Positions 11,692-22,370 are shown, counted from the first letter of the stretch. The stretch: 64,000 nt of DNA from Effrenium voratum (GCA_963377175.1 CAUJNA010000194.1:117501-181500), one strand, 5' to 3'. The notes: generated from the sequence alone by a model not told the origin. Made by a program: numbers and translations.

Positions 11692-14600
11692 GGCTCATCC
11701 GCTGCTGTGTCTGCCTTCAGCCCCTCCTCCCGAACAGTCTCGGTGCATTGCGCCCCGTGCCTTTGCCCGTCTGCCCGCGGCATGTCCTTCACCTTGGCTG
11801 TCTCGCGCAGTTGCGCGTTCAAGCGCGCCGTCCTCGTGATGTTGCTTGCCCTCTGTGTCATCACGGCGCGTGCCCAGTCTGCGCCGTGGACGGGTGGGCC
11901 CCGGAACATGACGACCAGCTGACGGCTTGGTGCCGCGAGGAGGCCCTTCACCCGCCGCCCCGTCTGCCGGACCAGCGCGCTGCGCAATCTAGCGTTCAGG
12001 ACTACACCGTCCGCACCTTCACCGGCCAGGATGCCCCAGAGCCGCCTGAACCGGTGCATGTTGTAGTCAACTGCTGTCGCAGGTTGGCCGCCGTGCGGCC
12101 GGACCCTGGGCAAAGCGACGCGCAGTTCCTCGAGCTGGCGCACAGGGCCGCGGCTTGGTCGCCAATCCCTCGGCGCCATGAGCGCGGCATAGCTGCTTGG
12201 CAGGGTGCCTGGGCATGTCCGCGCTGCGCGGGCGTCACACACAGCGAAGATGTGCATGTGCCTGCGGAGGCCGGAGCAGCGTGCCCCGCGTGTGGCCGCA
12301 TGCGGCTCTGGGAACATGACGCTGCTGCTGGCACCGGGCGCCTAACCTGTGGGTGTCCTCTTGCAAGCTCGGCGTCGCCTCCGCCTTTGGACATGGGCCT
12401 GTCCATGCTTTCCGACGTTGACATGCCGCCGGTCCGGCCAGCGCACGTGCACGCATCCGACTTTGAACCTGGGGACCGTGATGCAAGGGGGCCGCCGGAA
12501 CGCGCGCCCGGCCCTGCGGTGCCGGACGCTGGGCTTCCCAATGAGGCCGGAGCCGCCTGGCTGCGAGCGGGCCCGCCTCGCGAGGCCGTGGGGCCAACCA
12601 ATTCCTGGCTGTATGTGCCCCTGTTGCACGCGGCTGCTGGTCGCCTGTCTCCCGACGCCCTCGCCCAGTGGAGGGCCGACAGCCGGGCGGCCTCTTGGTG
12701 GGACGCAGCTCGTCACGAGCTTGCTTCGGCGCCCGCAACTCGCCCCGCTCTCCTTGCCGCCCACGAGGTGGCGCCAGAAGCGGAGTCCGCCGCCTTGCTC
12801 GCTGTACGGCTGCAGCAGGCTGTGTCCGTGCTGCCGTCGGGCGCCATGGTCCACCTCCCTTGGGTCACGAATGTGCTGGCCCTCCCTGACGGATACATAC
12901 CTGCTCCTGGCCAGGAAGCGTGCCTTCAAGTGTTCGGCGGCCTGTCGCTTGCGTCCTCGCTAGACGGGCGCTCCGAGGCGTTTCGGCGTTTCCCGCCTGC
13001 TGCTGCTGCCCCAGCCCCGCGCGATGACGGCGCGTGCTTGACGACCGCCGCCCCTCGGCGCAGACGTCGTCGACGGCGTGCCTCGTCTGCCGAAGCCCGC
13101 GCTGGGCCCGGCCGGGCGGATGGGGATTCGGGTCGTCCGCACGGCGGCAGCAGCGACATGGCGTCTGGCTCGCTGGACGAAGCCGGCGCCCCACCTGCGC
13201 TGCTGCCCGACGCTGCGTCCAGCAGTGACAGTGCTCCCCTACGGGTTGCGCAGCGTGCTGCCAGTGTTGTGGCACGGGTCCCACGCGCGGCCTGGGTTTG
13301 GCTTGACTCGGTCGATCTGGTTGCCGCCTTTTCCGCGCCAGTCTCTACGCTCCAAAGCGTGCCGTATTTCATGCATGCTGGAGCCCGCCGCGCGTGGTCG
13401 TTCGCACTCCGTGCTTTGCTCTCCCCCTCTCCAGCCGGGGGCAGCACGCGGGAGCGCGCGTGGAAATTGTTCCTTTTGCTCCCGCGTTTGCTGTTCACGC
13501 GCGGGGTTGCGGCCAACGGTGGAGTTGGTAAGGCTGCGCTTCTTCAGCGCCTGGAGGACTTCCACGCGGGGCGATGGTCCGCGCTGTATGACGCGGCAGT
13601 GGCTTCCCGGCCTGGACCGCCCACCACGCTTGCCCTTACGGACGAGGCCAGGCGCGAGCGCGCCTGCGCCCAGGTCAAGCGCGGAGATTTGTCTCGGGCC
13701 CGCCAAACGCTCACGGCCGCCGCTCTGGCGCCGGGCAACGAGGCCACCCTCGCCGCCTTGCAGGATCCCGCGCGCCGACCGCCGGAGCCACTTCGGCCCT
13801 TACCGGCGGCGCTGGCCTCTGTCCCGCGCGTCCACTTGTCCGCTGCTGCTGTCGCTGATTCGTTGCGGACGGCTAAGACGGGTGCCGCGGCAGGCCTGTC
13901 CGGAGCCACCCCTGAGCACTACAAGCTACTCCTCGCTGACGAGGAGGCCCTCGCCCAGTTTGCCGAGGTTGCCACGTTGCTCGCCAACGGGGATGTTCCG
14001 GAGGAGGCCTTGTCGGCCTTGGCCTTGGCCCGCCTCACGGCGCTTCAGAAGCCCGGCGGGGGCACGAGGGGCATTGCTACTGGCGACGGCGCCTGGTCGC
14101 TCGATCCTTGGCCCGAAGGTATGCGGCCCGCTTCGATGAGGCTACGCGCCCCTTCCAATTTGCGTTGCAGGCGCGCGCTGGCACTGACTGCCTTGCCTCC
14201 ATGCTGCGGGTTGCAGTGGAGCTTGACCCGGAAGCGACCGTCGTCTCGCTTGACGGTCGCAGCGCGTACGACTGTGTGTCGCGCGCCGCTTTCCTCCGCA
14301 AGCTCGAGGAGGTTGCGCCGGCACTGTTGCCGTTTGTGCGTGGCTTCTACGCCAGGCAGTCTGTTTACCTGTGGTGGGACAGCCAAGGCGTTTGCCACTG
14401 AATCCTCCAGGGGGAGGGCTGTGAGCAGGGGGACCCGTTGGCCCCGGCGCTCTATGCCTTGCACAGCACGACGGCCTAGCTGCTGCTTCGCAAGGCCTGC
14501 GTTCTGGCGACCGCCTTGCGGCCTTCCTGGATGATCTGTACGTGTTCACGACGGCCAGTCGTGCACGTGACAGCATCGATGCTGTCACAGGCGCAGTTGA

Positions 14601-16140
14601 GGAGTATGCTGGGGTCTCCTCGAACCTTGGTAAGACCCGGGTGTTATAGCCGCGCCGGAGGCCCCCCTCCCCCCGGCATTGCCGAGCTGGGGCCAGAGGT
14701 TTGGCGTGGCGACAAACCGGCGCCCGAGCGTGGCTTCGTCGCTTTGGGCGTGCCCATCGGCAGCCCGGAGTTCGTCGAGAGATGGTCTGGTGAGCGGCTC
14801 GCTGACCAACGGCGCCTGCTTGCTGAACTCCCGCAGCTTCCTGATCTCCAGTCCGCGTGGCTTTTGCTCTTGTTCTGCGCCGCGCCGCGTGCGCAGCACC
14901 TCCTCCGCACGCTTCCGCCTTCTCAGTCGGCGGCTTATGCTGCGGCCCACGACCACGCCACGTGGGACACACTGCAAACCCTCCTTGCGAGTCCCGGGGC
15001 GGATTGGCCTCACGCCCGCGCCTGCGCCTTCCTCCCTACGCGCATGGGTGGCCTTGGCTTGCTGTGTGCGGAGCGCACGGCCCCATCAGCTTACTGGGGC
15101 GCATGGGCGGACTGCCTTCCCGTCATGGCACAACGCCGGCCCGAGGCTGCTGAGCGCTGCGTGCGCGAGCTGATGGTGGGGGATGAGGCGGCCGCACCCT
15201 GCCTCCGCGAGGCAGCCGCGTGCGGCGACTTGCTGCGCCTCCGCGGCTGGGATGCATGCCCGTCTTGGCATGTTGTGTTGGCGCGTGCTGCGCCGCCTGC
15301 TTCCCCCGACAGCGACCCTGGTGATTGGCCACATGGTTGGCAGCTTCGCGCGTCTCGTGTTCTTCACACCTACTATCGCGAGCGCGAGTTGTTGCCTGTC
15401 ATGTCGCCGTCCGACCGGGCGCAAGCAGGGGCTTGGCTCACTGCCGTCCCCACTGACGCCGGCACCACCCTTCCTCCAGCCCACATGCATGTCGCCTTGC
15501 GCCGGCGCCTTCGCCTGCCGTTGCCACTCACGCATGGGATGTGCGGAGGTGCCGGGATGCCGGGCTGTGGGGGGGCGCTCGACGCCCTTGGCGACCATGC
15601 CGCAGCGTGTCCTCGCAGCGGGGTCTTCTCGCTCGCTGCGCCCCCTTAATCGAGCAGGCTTGGGTTCGCGTCGCGCGCGAGGCCCTGGGCCCGGAGGCTC
15701 GTGTCGTGCCGCAGCAGTGGCTGGCGCACACGACCGTTTCTGGGGTCGCCGCGGATGATCGCCGGCGCCTGGACTTCGTCCTATATGGCGCCACTCGCCT
15801 TTGCTGCGATGTCACGCTGGTTTCGCCTCTGCGCCGGAATGGCCGCCCGCAGCCACGCGCTGCTGAGCACGATGGTGCCGTGCTCGCAGGCGCGCGCCGG
15901 CGCAAGGAAACGCGCTACCCTGAGCTTGCTGGCCCTGGCCCACAGCGGCTCGTCGTCCTCGCCTGTGAAGTCGGCGGGCGCTTTGGTTCCGAGGCGTTCG
16001 ACCTTGTTCGCCGCTTGGTGCGCGTCCGGTCGCTCCGCGCCCCTGCGGCACTGCGCCGCTCTGCTGCCGTTGCGTGGCAGCGCCGGTGGTGGGGCCTCCT
16101 CGGCGTAGCTCTCCAGCGCGCCGTGGTGTCCACCCTGCTG
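11688..16140 (+). mobile_element. Near full-length RLE-type non-LTR retrotransposon ORF2, frameshifted
   Basis: Domains in order: a RING-like cluster (CCVCLQPLLP ... CPRHVLHLGC ... CPLC, 11706-11870); a zinc ribbon (WACPRCAGVT ... CPACGRM, about 12210-12300); pre-RT RAWKLFLLLPRLLFTRG (13460-13510); and the RT domain with motif A VVSLDGRSAYDCVSR (14240-14285), motif B GCEQGDPLAPALYAL and motif C AAFLDDLYVFTT (14518-14553). A CCHC-type knuckle follows (CGGALDALGDHAAACP, about 15570-15615). The C-terminal endonuclease has an R2-like RLE signature (RRLDFVLYG, LCCDVTLVSPL, ARRRKETRYPEL, 15760-15935). Frame changes near 14090, 14450, 14640 and 15650 and a TGA at 14399 make this copy inactive. RLE-type LINEs nick a target and prime reverse transcription there. 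The family resembles the R2/NeSL group; exact placement needs phylogeny. Confidence 0.75.
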
Positions 16141-16144
16141 GGCG

Positions 16145-16275
16145 GCGCTTGGCTCTCGCCCGCCAAAGCCACAATCGAGTATTTCCTGCAAGACGGATGA
16201 ATAGCAAACTGCTTGTACGCGGAGGCCAGGTCCAAAACCGTCAGCAAAGGTTGCCAATTGTCACTAGAGCTCACA
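16145..16275 (-). pseudogene. Fragment of a second RT type (motif A region), minus strand
   Basis: Minus strand reads NWQPLLTVLDLASAYKQFAI then HPSCRKYSIVALAGE. LDLASAYKQFAIHP is RT motif A of the DIRS/gypsy-like kind, unlike the LINE RT nearby. It abuts the C-terminal end of the RLE-LINE, whose reading frame runs into it antisense. Only about 40 residues remain. Confidence 0.55.
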
Positions 16276-16499
16276 GTGGCGCTTCCAGCACCTCGCCTGA
16301 CGACAGGACAAGCCTGCGCTACGACGCGCAGCTTCGCTGGCGGCGGGAGCCGAGCAGACCCGCGGTGAGCGGGACGAGGCGACGCGCATGGCACCCGCCG
16401 GTGAGGCGGGCGCGCGCATGGAGCCACTGTCGTGGCGCGCAAGCGTCAGGCTTGCTCCAAAGAGAATAACCCTAAACCCTCTGGTCTAAGGGGGGCTGA

Positions 16500-16800
16500 G
16501 CGTCTGAGTCCTCCTTTATAACGCCTTGATAAAACGGTCATTGGCTGCGATAAAACGGCCATTGGCCTTGACAAAGCGGCCGTCTTTAGCTAGTCCTTGA
16601 TAAAACGGCCATCAACCTTGATAAAACGGCCATCAGCTTTAGCTCGGCCTGGCCGCTGATAAACTGCTTGCATGGGACAATATGAAATCGGCCATCGGCA
16701 GCCCGGATCTAGAGATCTATCTGGTACTTGGCCGCTTCTTGTTGAAAAAACGGCCATTGGCCTGGCCTTCATAAAGCGGCCATTGTTGTAACGCAATCCG
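16500..16800. repeat. Degenerate GATAAAACGGCCAT repeats
   Basis: At least seven copies of a motif close to GATAAAACGGCCATTGG or GACAAAGCGGCC lie irregularly spaced between 16520 and 16790. On the minus strand they encode recurring DGRFIK peptides, but the spacing varies and I see no gene. Confidence 0.6.
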
Positions 16801-17065
16801 ATCACGGGCGGGAGGCTGCAGCTGTAGCGGAATCTCGACTGCGGGAGCGCAGGCCACGGGAGTGCCGCGCGCGCGGGAGGCTGCAGCACAAACCCAGAGC
16901 TGCGGAGGCGCGGAGATGCTAACACTGGCCCTCCGCATGCGCGGGGGCTGCAGCACAAACCCGTAGTGGCGCGCGGAAATGCTAAAACTGGCACCTCCGC
17001 AATCCGATCACGGGAGTGCCGCGCGCGCGGGAGGCTGCAGCACAAACCCATAGCTGCAAGAGGCC
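16800..17065. repeat. GC-rich repeats with GGAGGCTGCAGCACAAACCC
   Basis: Three or four copies of a roughly 80-150 bp GC-rich unit. Each contains GCGCGGGAGGCTGCAGC and mostly CACAAACCC, with GCGGAGATGCTAACACTGGC-like sequence between. Probably a short dispersed repeat expanded locally. No coding support. Confidence 0.5.
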
Positions 17066-17085
17066 CGGGACGAACGTCGTGCAGT

Positions 17086-17281
17086 GTTTCGAGGGACTGG
17101 TATTGCCATTCGGGTCAACTGCGAGCGTGGTGCACTTCAACAGGGTGTCCAAACTCCTGCGCAGCATCGGCTTCAGGCTCAACCTCCTGTGGCAGCCTGC
17201 TGCGGATGCGGCGCCGGACCTCGGCGACGTCCTCGGCCTCGGGGACGCGCCTCTTCCCAGCCGCCTGCCCCTGCGAGGGTA
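17086..17281 (+). pseudogene. Fragment of a second RT type, plus strand
   Basis: Reads FEGLVLPFGSTASVVHFNRV then SKLLRSIGFRLNLLWQ. This matches the region just before the YxDD box in the DIRS/gypsy-like RTs that are common in dinoflagellates (LPFGS-x-A-S-V-x-x-FNR). The catalytic box itself is not visible and a TAG follows at 17279. It is probably from the same family as the minus-strand fragment at 16145-16275, now in the opposite orientation. Confidence 0.45.
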
Positions 17282-17379
17282 GTCGTATGGCGTTCTTCTC
17301 GCCTTTGCTGCCTTCTTTGTCTCGCCTCCTTCGGCGCCGGTCCCAGTTTCACCGCGTGGGCAGACGCAAAAAGGTGCGC

Positions 17380-17634
17380 GCAAAAAAAAAGAAAGAAAAC
17401 TAGGCAGAAAGATAGATACAAGGTAGAGAGAGGGAGAGATAGATAGGTAGATCGATAGGTAGATAGCGATAGATACACCAAACATCAGCATTTTTTTGGC
17501 AGGACGAGGGTGTAAGCAATAGCCAAAAGCCGTAGATAGATGTCTAGACACAGAGAGAGAGAGAGAGAGAGAGAGGGCGAGAGGTAGACATAGACAGATG
17601 CATAAGTAGATAGAGAAGATAGAAAGACAGAGAC

Positions 17635-17676
<42 letters not shown>

Positions 17677-18780
17677 TCAGTGGAAAAACAAGTGAGAAAT
17701 AGAGAGGGATAGGTTAGATGGATGGATCGAGCTTGTTGTTATTCTCGCTCTCCATCTACCTAGCTATCTATCTACTTGTTTATCTACGAAAAGTGCTGTG
17801 CCTGCCACGGAATTTTCGCGACCTTGCGAAAGTTCAGCGCTTGTCACGAAATGTTGTAGGGCGTCTAAAACACCAAGTTTGCAGCTGGGCACAACGTTTA
17901 AGCGTGCAAATTCTGGGCGGGCTGGCCAGAATCTGAATGATTTTCCGCCGTTGACGCACTACTCTTGTGGAGGAGGGGTAACAACCCTCGTGCTCATTGC
18001 ATTGGCCTGCTGTGGGCGCACGGGAACTGTATGCCCGCTATTTTGTTGCGCTCGCAGCAAGGTTTTCATACCCGTTAGCTCCCTACAGTTGCCTATGCTC
18101 TTGTTGACAGCGCAGAGGGCGCAGACGGTGCAGATGGTGCAGGCGGCGCAGAGAGCGTAGATGGCACAGATGGCGGAGACAGTGCCAACAGCGCCGATGG
18201 CCCAGGCGGCATAGACGGCGCAAACGGCGCAGACGGCGCAAACGGCGCAAATGTCGTTAGGCGCAGACGGCGCAGCGGCAAGTGCGGGCATGTTTTTCGC
18301 CCACACTGAACAATTAGATAGAGATTTACATAGTTAGGAGAAATGTAGACAGATAGATAGAAAGATGGATGGATAGATGGAGAGGGAAGAGATATGGATA
18401 GGACTAGATTATATAGATTGGGTTAGGCAGGGGATACACGCATACAACGGTAGCTTTGGGCAAGTCATCTGCACGCGGCCTGACGGGACTGACAGGGCCG
18501 ACGGACCTGACGGGCTTGAAAGAACAGACGAATAGATAAACAGACTAGATAGATTTTACAATATATAGACTAGGTTGGGTCAGAACTGACTAGATGACAA
18601 ACAAATAGACAGATAGATAGATGAATAGGTGCAAAGAGAGACGCATGGACGAATAGGCAAGCACGCACGCAACGGTAGCTTTGGGCAAGTCATCTGCACG
18701 CGGGTCCGTGGCTTCTATCAGGTCTGAACCTGTTTGCCCGTGTCGTTAGCAGAGCCAAAGCTCCCGTTCAATTCGTCTCT
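17380..18780. repeat. Microsatellite-rich block (GATA, GA, GAAA) with a 34 bp direct repeat
   Basis: Contains GATAGATAGG-type runs (17400-17480, 18310-18420, 18590-18660), a GA run (17550-17573) and a GAAA run (about 17636-17676). Two copies of CAACGGTAGCTTTGGGCAAG plus 14 more bases lie at 18445-18478 and 18670-18703. No gene supported apart from the short periodic stretch listed separately. Confidence 0.75.
18110..18299 (+). other. Collagen-like Gly-x-x periodic sequence
   Basis: A nine-base period (GGCGCAGAC-like) makes the + frame read as GADGADGAGG ... DGANGADGANGAN before VVRRRRRSGKCGHVF and a stop. Gly-x-x triplet periodicity resembles collagen-like spacers, but the minus strand is also open (AVCAVCAVCAVYAAWAIGAV) and there is no flanking domain. 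It may simply be a nine-base minisatellite. Confidence 0.3.
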
Positions 18781-19364
18781 CAGAGCGCTTTTCTTTTTTC
18801 CCAAGCATCTCTGATGTGATGGGTTCTCGGTCTACAATGGGAGCGTTCATGGGGCGCGGACGGGGCGGCTGGTAATATTTGGACTCCGAGTTTTAGCAAA
18901 CGGCCGTGCTGGTGGGATTTGGGCAGCCGGTGGGATTCGGCACAGCCTGTGACAACTTCTACTGGGCTTGAATGGACCTTGCCGAACGCCTCCTTGCTGC
19001 CCTCCAGTTGCGCCAAGGGCGCCATTAGGGCTTCAGATGTTCGGCGGCCTGTCGTGAGGCAATATCCTTAGTGCGGCCCCTTTGCCTCGACGGCGGTGGG
19101 CTCGGTTGGGCTCGGCTTGCGCAGTGCTGTGTCCCTTGTGGCCCGAAGTTGCGCTGCCCTCTTGCTTGCGCGGGCCGAGGCAGGGTGTGCCACACCCTCG
19201 AGGCGCTCCTGCAGCCTGGCGCCGATCCCCCCAACTTGTTTTTTTGCCCGCGCCATTTTCCATCACCTGGCTCTCCCCCCCTTAGGGGATGCTCCCGGGC
19301 ACAACGGGTCTCGGCAGCTGTTTTTATGGAGGCTAGCTCCTCACGTGCACGGCGGCCCCCGGCC
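18781..19364. other. No gene supported
   Basis: GC-rich, open in several frames on both strands. Possibly the 3' end of the minus-strand element that follows, but no aligned segment was recognised. Confidence 0.3.
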
Positions 19365-20120
19365 TCAGCGGGCCGGGCATCGGCTGGCGGAAGGGGGCCC
19401 GGCACCGCTGTCTGCAAGCAGCTCGCCAAGAGGCGGCAAACTGCCATCAAGATTGCAATGCTGCGCCCCGACCGGCATGCCCGTCAAAGAGACGGCAAAG
19501 GCGGACATCGCGGCATGCGCCAAGAGCGCGGACCAGCGCGCGACAAGCACGGATCGCAAGCTGGTCCGGAGCCTGGCGGGGGCCTCGCGCGCCTTGGCAC
19601 GCGCAAGTGAGCGCACAAAAGAGGCGGCTTCGTCACTCCAACCGCCGCCGACCTCGATTGCGAGCACGACCAAGCGGCATCTGGCGGAGCGAAGGAGCTC
19701 GGGGTACGTCCGCTCCTTGCGGCGGCGAGCGTTGGCCAAGGCAGCTCCAGCAACACGGCCACCCCTCCGGCAAGGCTGACCCTGGCTGGTCAATGGCGAC
19801 ACAAGGGTGGTGTCAACCGCGAGCTGCTGACCCCCCCACAAAGGCAAGCCGTTTGCAACAACCTCCAGCCGGCTGCCGTCTACCCGCTCGACTTGGAGGT
19901 TCATGTCAGCAAGCCGCGTGTTACATGTGACTCTGGCGGTGGTCGCCAACGGGCCTTCTGCACGCGCTTTGGACCACACCTCAACAGCAGTACCCCATGC
20001 TATTTCGCCGCAGCTTCGGGGGCTCCAAGCGCCCAGCAGTCGGGGCGCATACAGCCAAGAACTGGTTGGCGCTGCGGCCCGCTCGCGGCCTCATTTGCAA
20101 ACCGAGCGGCTTGGTCCTGG
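19365..20120 (-). pseudogene. RLE-LINE relic lacking the whole RT, minus strand
   Basis: The minus ORF 19979-19365 carries the RLE endonuclease: LAVDTTLVSPLTSQGQP, ANARRRKERTYPELLRSARC, RLVVLAIEVGGGWSDEAASF and VRSLARAKAREAPARLR. This matches LCCDVTLVSPL, ARRRKETRYPEL, RLVVLACEVGGRFGSEAFD of the 11-16 kb copy. Directly upstream on the minus strand (about 20110-20030) lies SSWLYAPRLLGAWSP, which matches the N-terminal NSWLYVPLLHAAAGRLSP. The N-terminal and endonuclease parts are thus joined with the RT removed, a deletion derivative. The endonuclease frame is intact over about 200 codons. Confidence 0.6.
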
Positions 20121-20631
20121 GAGCTGAGGACCCCCCTTACCTCAGCACCGACGCAGCCCCTCCTGTGCCAGCGGCATGTGGCGCCTTTTCCACTGCTTCC
20201 TCAACCTCGCTGGCAGTCATGCCGGTCTCATCGCCTTGGGAGCACTGCCGCAGGGCAGGTGGAGCCGGATAGCAAGGTGCCCACGAGACCATCCTGGCAT
20301 GGGGTCCCGTGCCACTAGGAATGTCCACGCCAACTTTCGTGCCCGCCGTCTACCGAGTTTGTTCGATCGTCGCAATTTGTTGGACATAAGCATCATCAGG
20401 CATCCCACGACGACACCTGCTGAACGCACGAACGTGTTGACAACTTGCTAGGATCGTAGGTGTCGATGTCACGCGCGGAAGCAATGTTATCGCGGAACAA
20501 GGGCAAATGTTCTGAGAGATGCTGCTGCGTCCGACGTTTTTAATATGTTTGTTTGCTTAGATTTGCGTGCGTCCCTTGCCAGTCGGGCACTCTTTCGGCT
20601 ATTTTTTTTGTGTTGTTCCTTGGGGTTCCAG
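20121..20631. other. No gene supported
   Basis: Remainder of the presumed intron before the TTCCAG acceptor at 20626-20631. The polypyrimidine-rich tract TTTTTTTTGTGTTGTTCCTT (about 20602-20621) fits a 3' splice site. Confidence 0.3.
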
Positions 20632-21075
20632 GCGGGTGGACGGCGCTGCACATCGCAGCTGGCTTTGGCCATTTGAGCAGCTTGGCAGGGATTCAGTTTT
20701 CTGGAACAACGTCTTGTGTGTTCCTCGGGCGATTTTGCAACTTGCTCTTGACGTGCGCGAATTTCTGCCCGAGGTGTTGTTGAAGCTTTACTGGCCGGGA
20801 AGGCAGCGAGAGCATTTTCATTGCACAGATCGGCATTGGCGATGATCAAGTAGCATTTGCTGACAAGCTTGGTGCAATAGTTTGTGGTTTTATAGCCATT
20901 TATTGGTCTCAAATCTTTGGAGCCATGCCCATCACAACCATGCCTCCTGTCAAAGCAGCCTTGACGAGGCCGAGGCGTGTGCCTTGGATGGTGATGGTCG
21001 CAGTGCGCTTGATTGGGCTGCGCGGGCCCAAGGTTGTTCTGCCAACGATGCCGGAGTTGTTGTTTTCAATAGGTG
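20632..21075 (+). CDS. Ankyrin-repeat exons (continuation)
   Basis: The first exon starts at 20632 and reads GWTALHIAAGFGHLSS, a canonical ankyrin helix 1. A second exon, at about 20960-21060, reads ACALDGDGRSALDWAARAQG then CSANDAG, a further ankyrin unit starting with DGRSALDWAA. The intervening 250 bases (20690-20950) look intronic. Together with the exons at 3430-3701 this gives three to four ankyrin units. Coiled-coil exons follow on the same strand. Exact exon ends were not fixed. Confidence 0.5.
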
Positions 21076-21103
21076 GGTCTCCTTTGGGCATTGACTGTGT
21101 GGT

Positions 21104-21240
21104 GTGTGTGTGTGTGTGGGTGGGTGGGTGGGTGTGTGGGTGGGTGTGTGGGTGTGTGTGGTGGTGGGTGGGTGGGTGGGTGGGTGGGTGGGTGGATTGG
21201 TGGGTGGGTGGGTCTGTGTGGGTGTGTGGAGATGTTTTTT
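21104..21240. repeat. GT/GGGT microsatellite
   Basis: About 135 bases of TGTGTGTG and TGGGTGGGTGGG in an intron between the ankyrin and coiled-coil exons. ORFs across it on both strands are artefacts of the repeat. Confidence 0.9.
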
Positions 21241-21283
21241 TTTGAGTGATGAAGAAAAACGTTTGCAGGGAAAATCGGCACAC

Positions 21284-21625
21284 GTGCCAGGAGGTGCGAG
21301 GGCAAGGCCCGGTGGCAAGTGCCTTGCAGCGTCATCAGCGCTTGCAAGGGCTGCTAGAAGAGCAGAGTGCCAAAGCGCGGACAGATGTGATCCTCGGATT
21401 GATGGGCTTAGCGCGGAGCAGCCCAAAGAGAAACCAAACACGTGGCTCAAAGCGGAAAATCAGAGTTTTCTAAGCGCTTTTCGCGCGTGCGCGGAGTCCG
21501 CGTCGAGCGGGCCGAGGAGCTCCCAGCTCTTCGCCGCGGAGGCGCGGGCGGCGCAACTGGCCCAGGAACTGGCGGCCAAGATGCGCCCCTCGGCGAGTCA
21601 ACGTGTTTTGGTGGGTAATTTCATC
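21284..21625 (+). CDS. Coiled-coil exons of the ankyrin gene
   Basis: After CAGGAG|G at 21284 the frame reads VRGQGPVASALQRHQRLQGL then LEEQSAKARTD, an amphipathic helix. A second segment (about 21490-21625) reads CAESASSGPRSSQLFAAEAR then AAQLAQELAAKMRPSAS, also helical with hydrophobic residues at heptad spacing. Both lie on the same strand as the ankyrin exons upstream and the repeated exons downstream. Membership of one gene is inferred from order and strand only. Confidence 0.4.
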
Positions 21626-22149
21626 GGGGATTGGAGAAGTGCTTCTTCACAGATGCAGCACCAATGTGTGGATTGGAGATGTGATTGTTCAGTGTGGCTT
21701 CAGCATCGCAGATGGCATTGCCCTTGACTCATTTTTTTGCTGATCACTGCCGTGAAGACGCATCTTGAGCGCTTCGCATTGAACATGGCTTCTTCATCTC
21801 ATGTAAATGCTTTAGATACCCGACGCAGTTGCAAAGACCAAGGGCCACTGCAGCCCGAAGGCCGGAAAGACGTCGCTTTGCTGAATTCTTTTGGCGCTTC
21901 TGATCTGAATTGTGTTATTTTGCTGCGCCATGCAGTGGGCGTGTGGCGCCATTCTTAGGCGGAAGGGACCTGACAAGTTGCGGATATCAGCTGCACTGAG
22001 GACCGGCAGCTGGAGGGTCGGAGGCTCATGGCTTTGGCGCTCCACGCGCTTTTGGCATGCCAGTGTTTTTGTGGGCTTTGGCCTGACACTGGTCAAGCGG
22101 AATACCATTGTTTCTGGCTTGCTGCTTCGCGTGGCCAAGGCAGTAGGCT

Positions 22150-22370
22150 GTCTGAGGCGGAGCAGCGCCCCTCGGCGAGAGGTTTGGAGCAGCGAGCCTG
22201 CGGATATGTTTTTGGAAAGTTGTGACAGACCTTGAGCGTGGAGCGAGTGTTGACAGCAGTTTTGGTAAGGACACGTAAGGACGTGAGCAAGATTTGGATA
22301 AAAGCGTGCGAAGGCCTGAGTCAGCTGGAGGAGCAATTGCTGGGAGCAGAAGCTGATGAAGGCTGGGGCA
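22150..22370 (+). CDS. Diverged founder copy of the duplicated coiled-coil exon pair
   Basis: LSEAEQRPSARGLEQ (about 22158-22200) resembles exon A of the tandem array (LTEAEQRSLA). LSQLEEQLLGAEADEGWGS (about 22316-22372) resembles exon B (LSQLEEQLRSAERSQAAEEG). Spacing between A-like and B-like parts is about 155 bases, against about 140-200 in the array 5 kb downstream. Likely an older member of the same duplicated pair. Confidence 0.45.

Larger units (their letters stand above)
3702..20631 (+). other. About 17 kb intron filled with retroelements (inferred)
   Basis: The limits are the GC donor after the ankyrin exon ending at 3701 and the TTCCAG acceptor before the exon at 20632. Splicing the two gives VHERGRAGGWTALHIAAGFG with continuous phase. 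The interval holds at least five pieces of one RLE-type LINE family in both orientations, two pieces of another reverse transcriptase, a spliced-leader relic and about 1.4 kb of microsatellite. Between 3702 and about 6400 I see no recognisable element or gene. The intron itself is an inference from phase and domain continuity. Confidence 0.45.

Noticed and set aside
11136..12317. 393-codon minus ORF
   Set aside because: Antisense shadow of the GC-rich LINE leader and RING-like region; Arg-rich without domain.
16468..16482. AACCCTAAACCCTCT, telomere-like
   Set aside because: Fewer than two units of the TTTAGGG type; too short to call an interstitial telomere.
21104..21245. His/Thr/Pro-rich or Val/Trp/Gly-rich ORFs
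   Set aside because: Artefacts of the GT/GGGT microsatellite.
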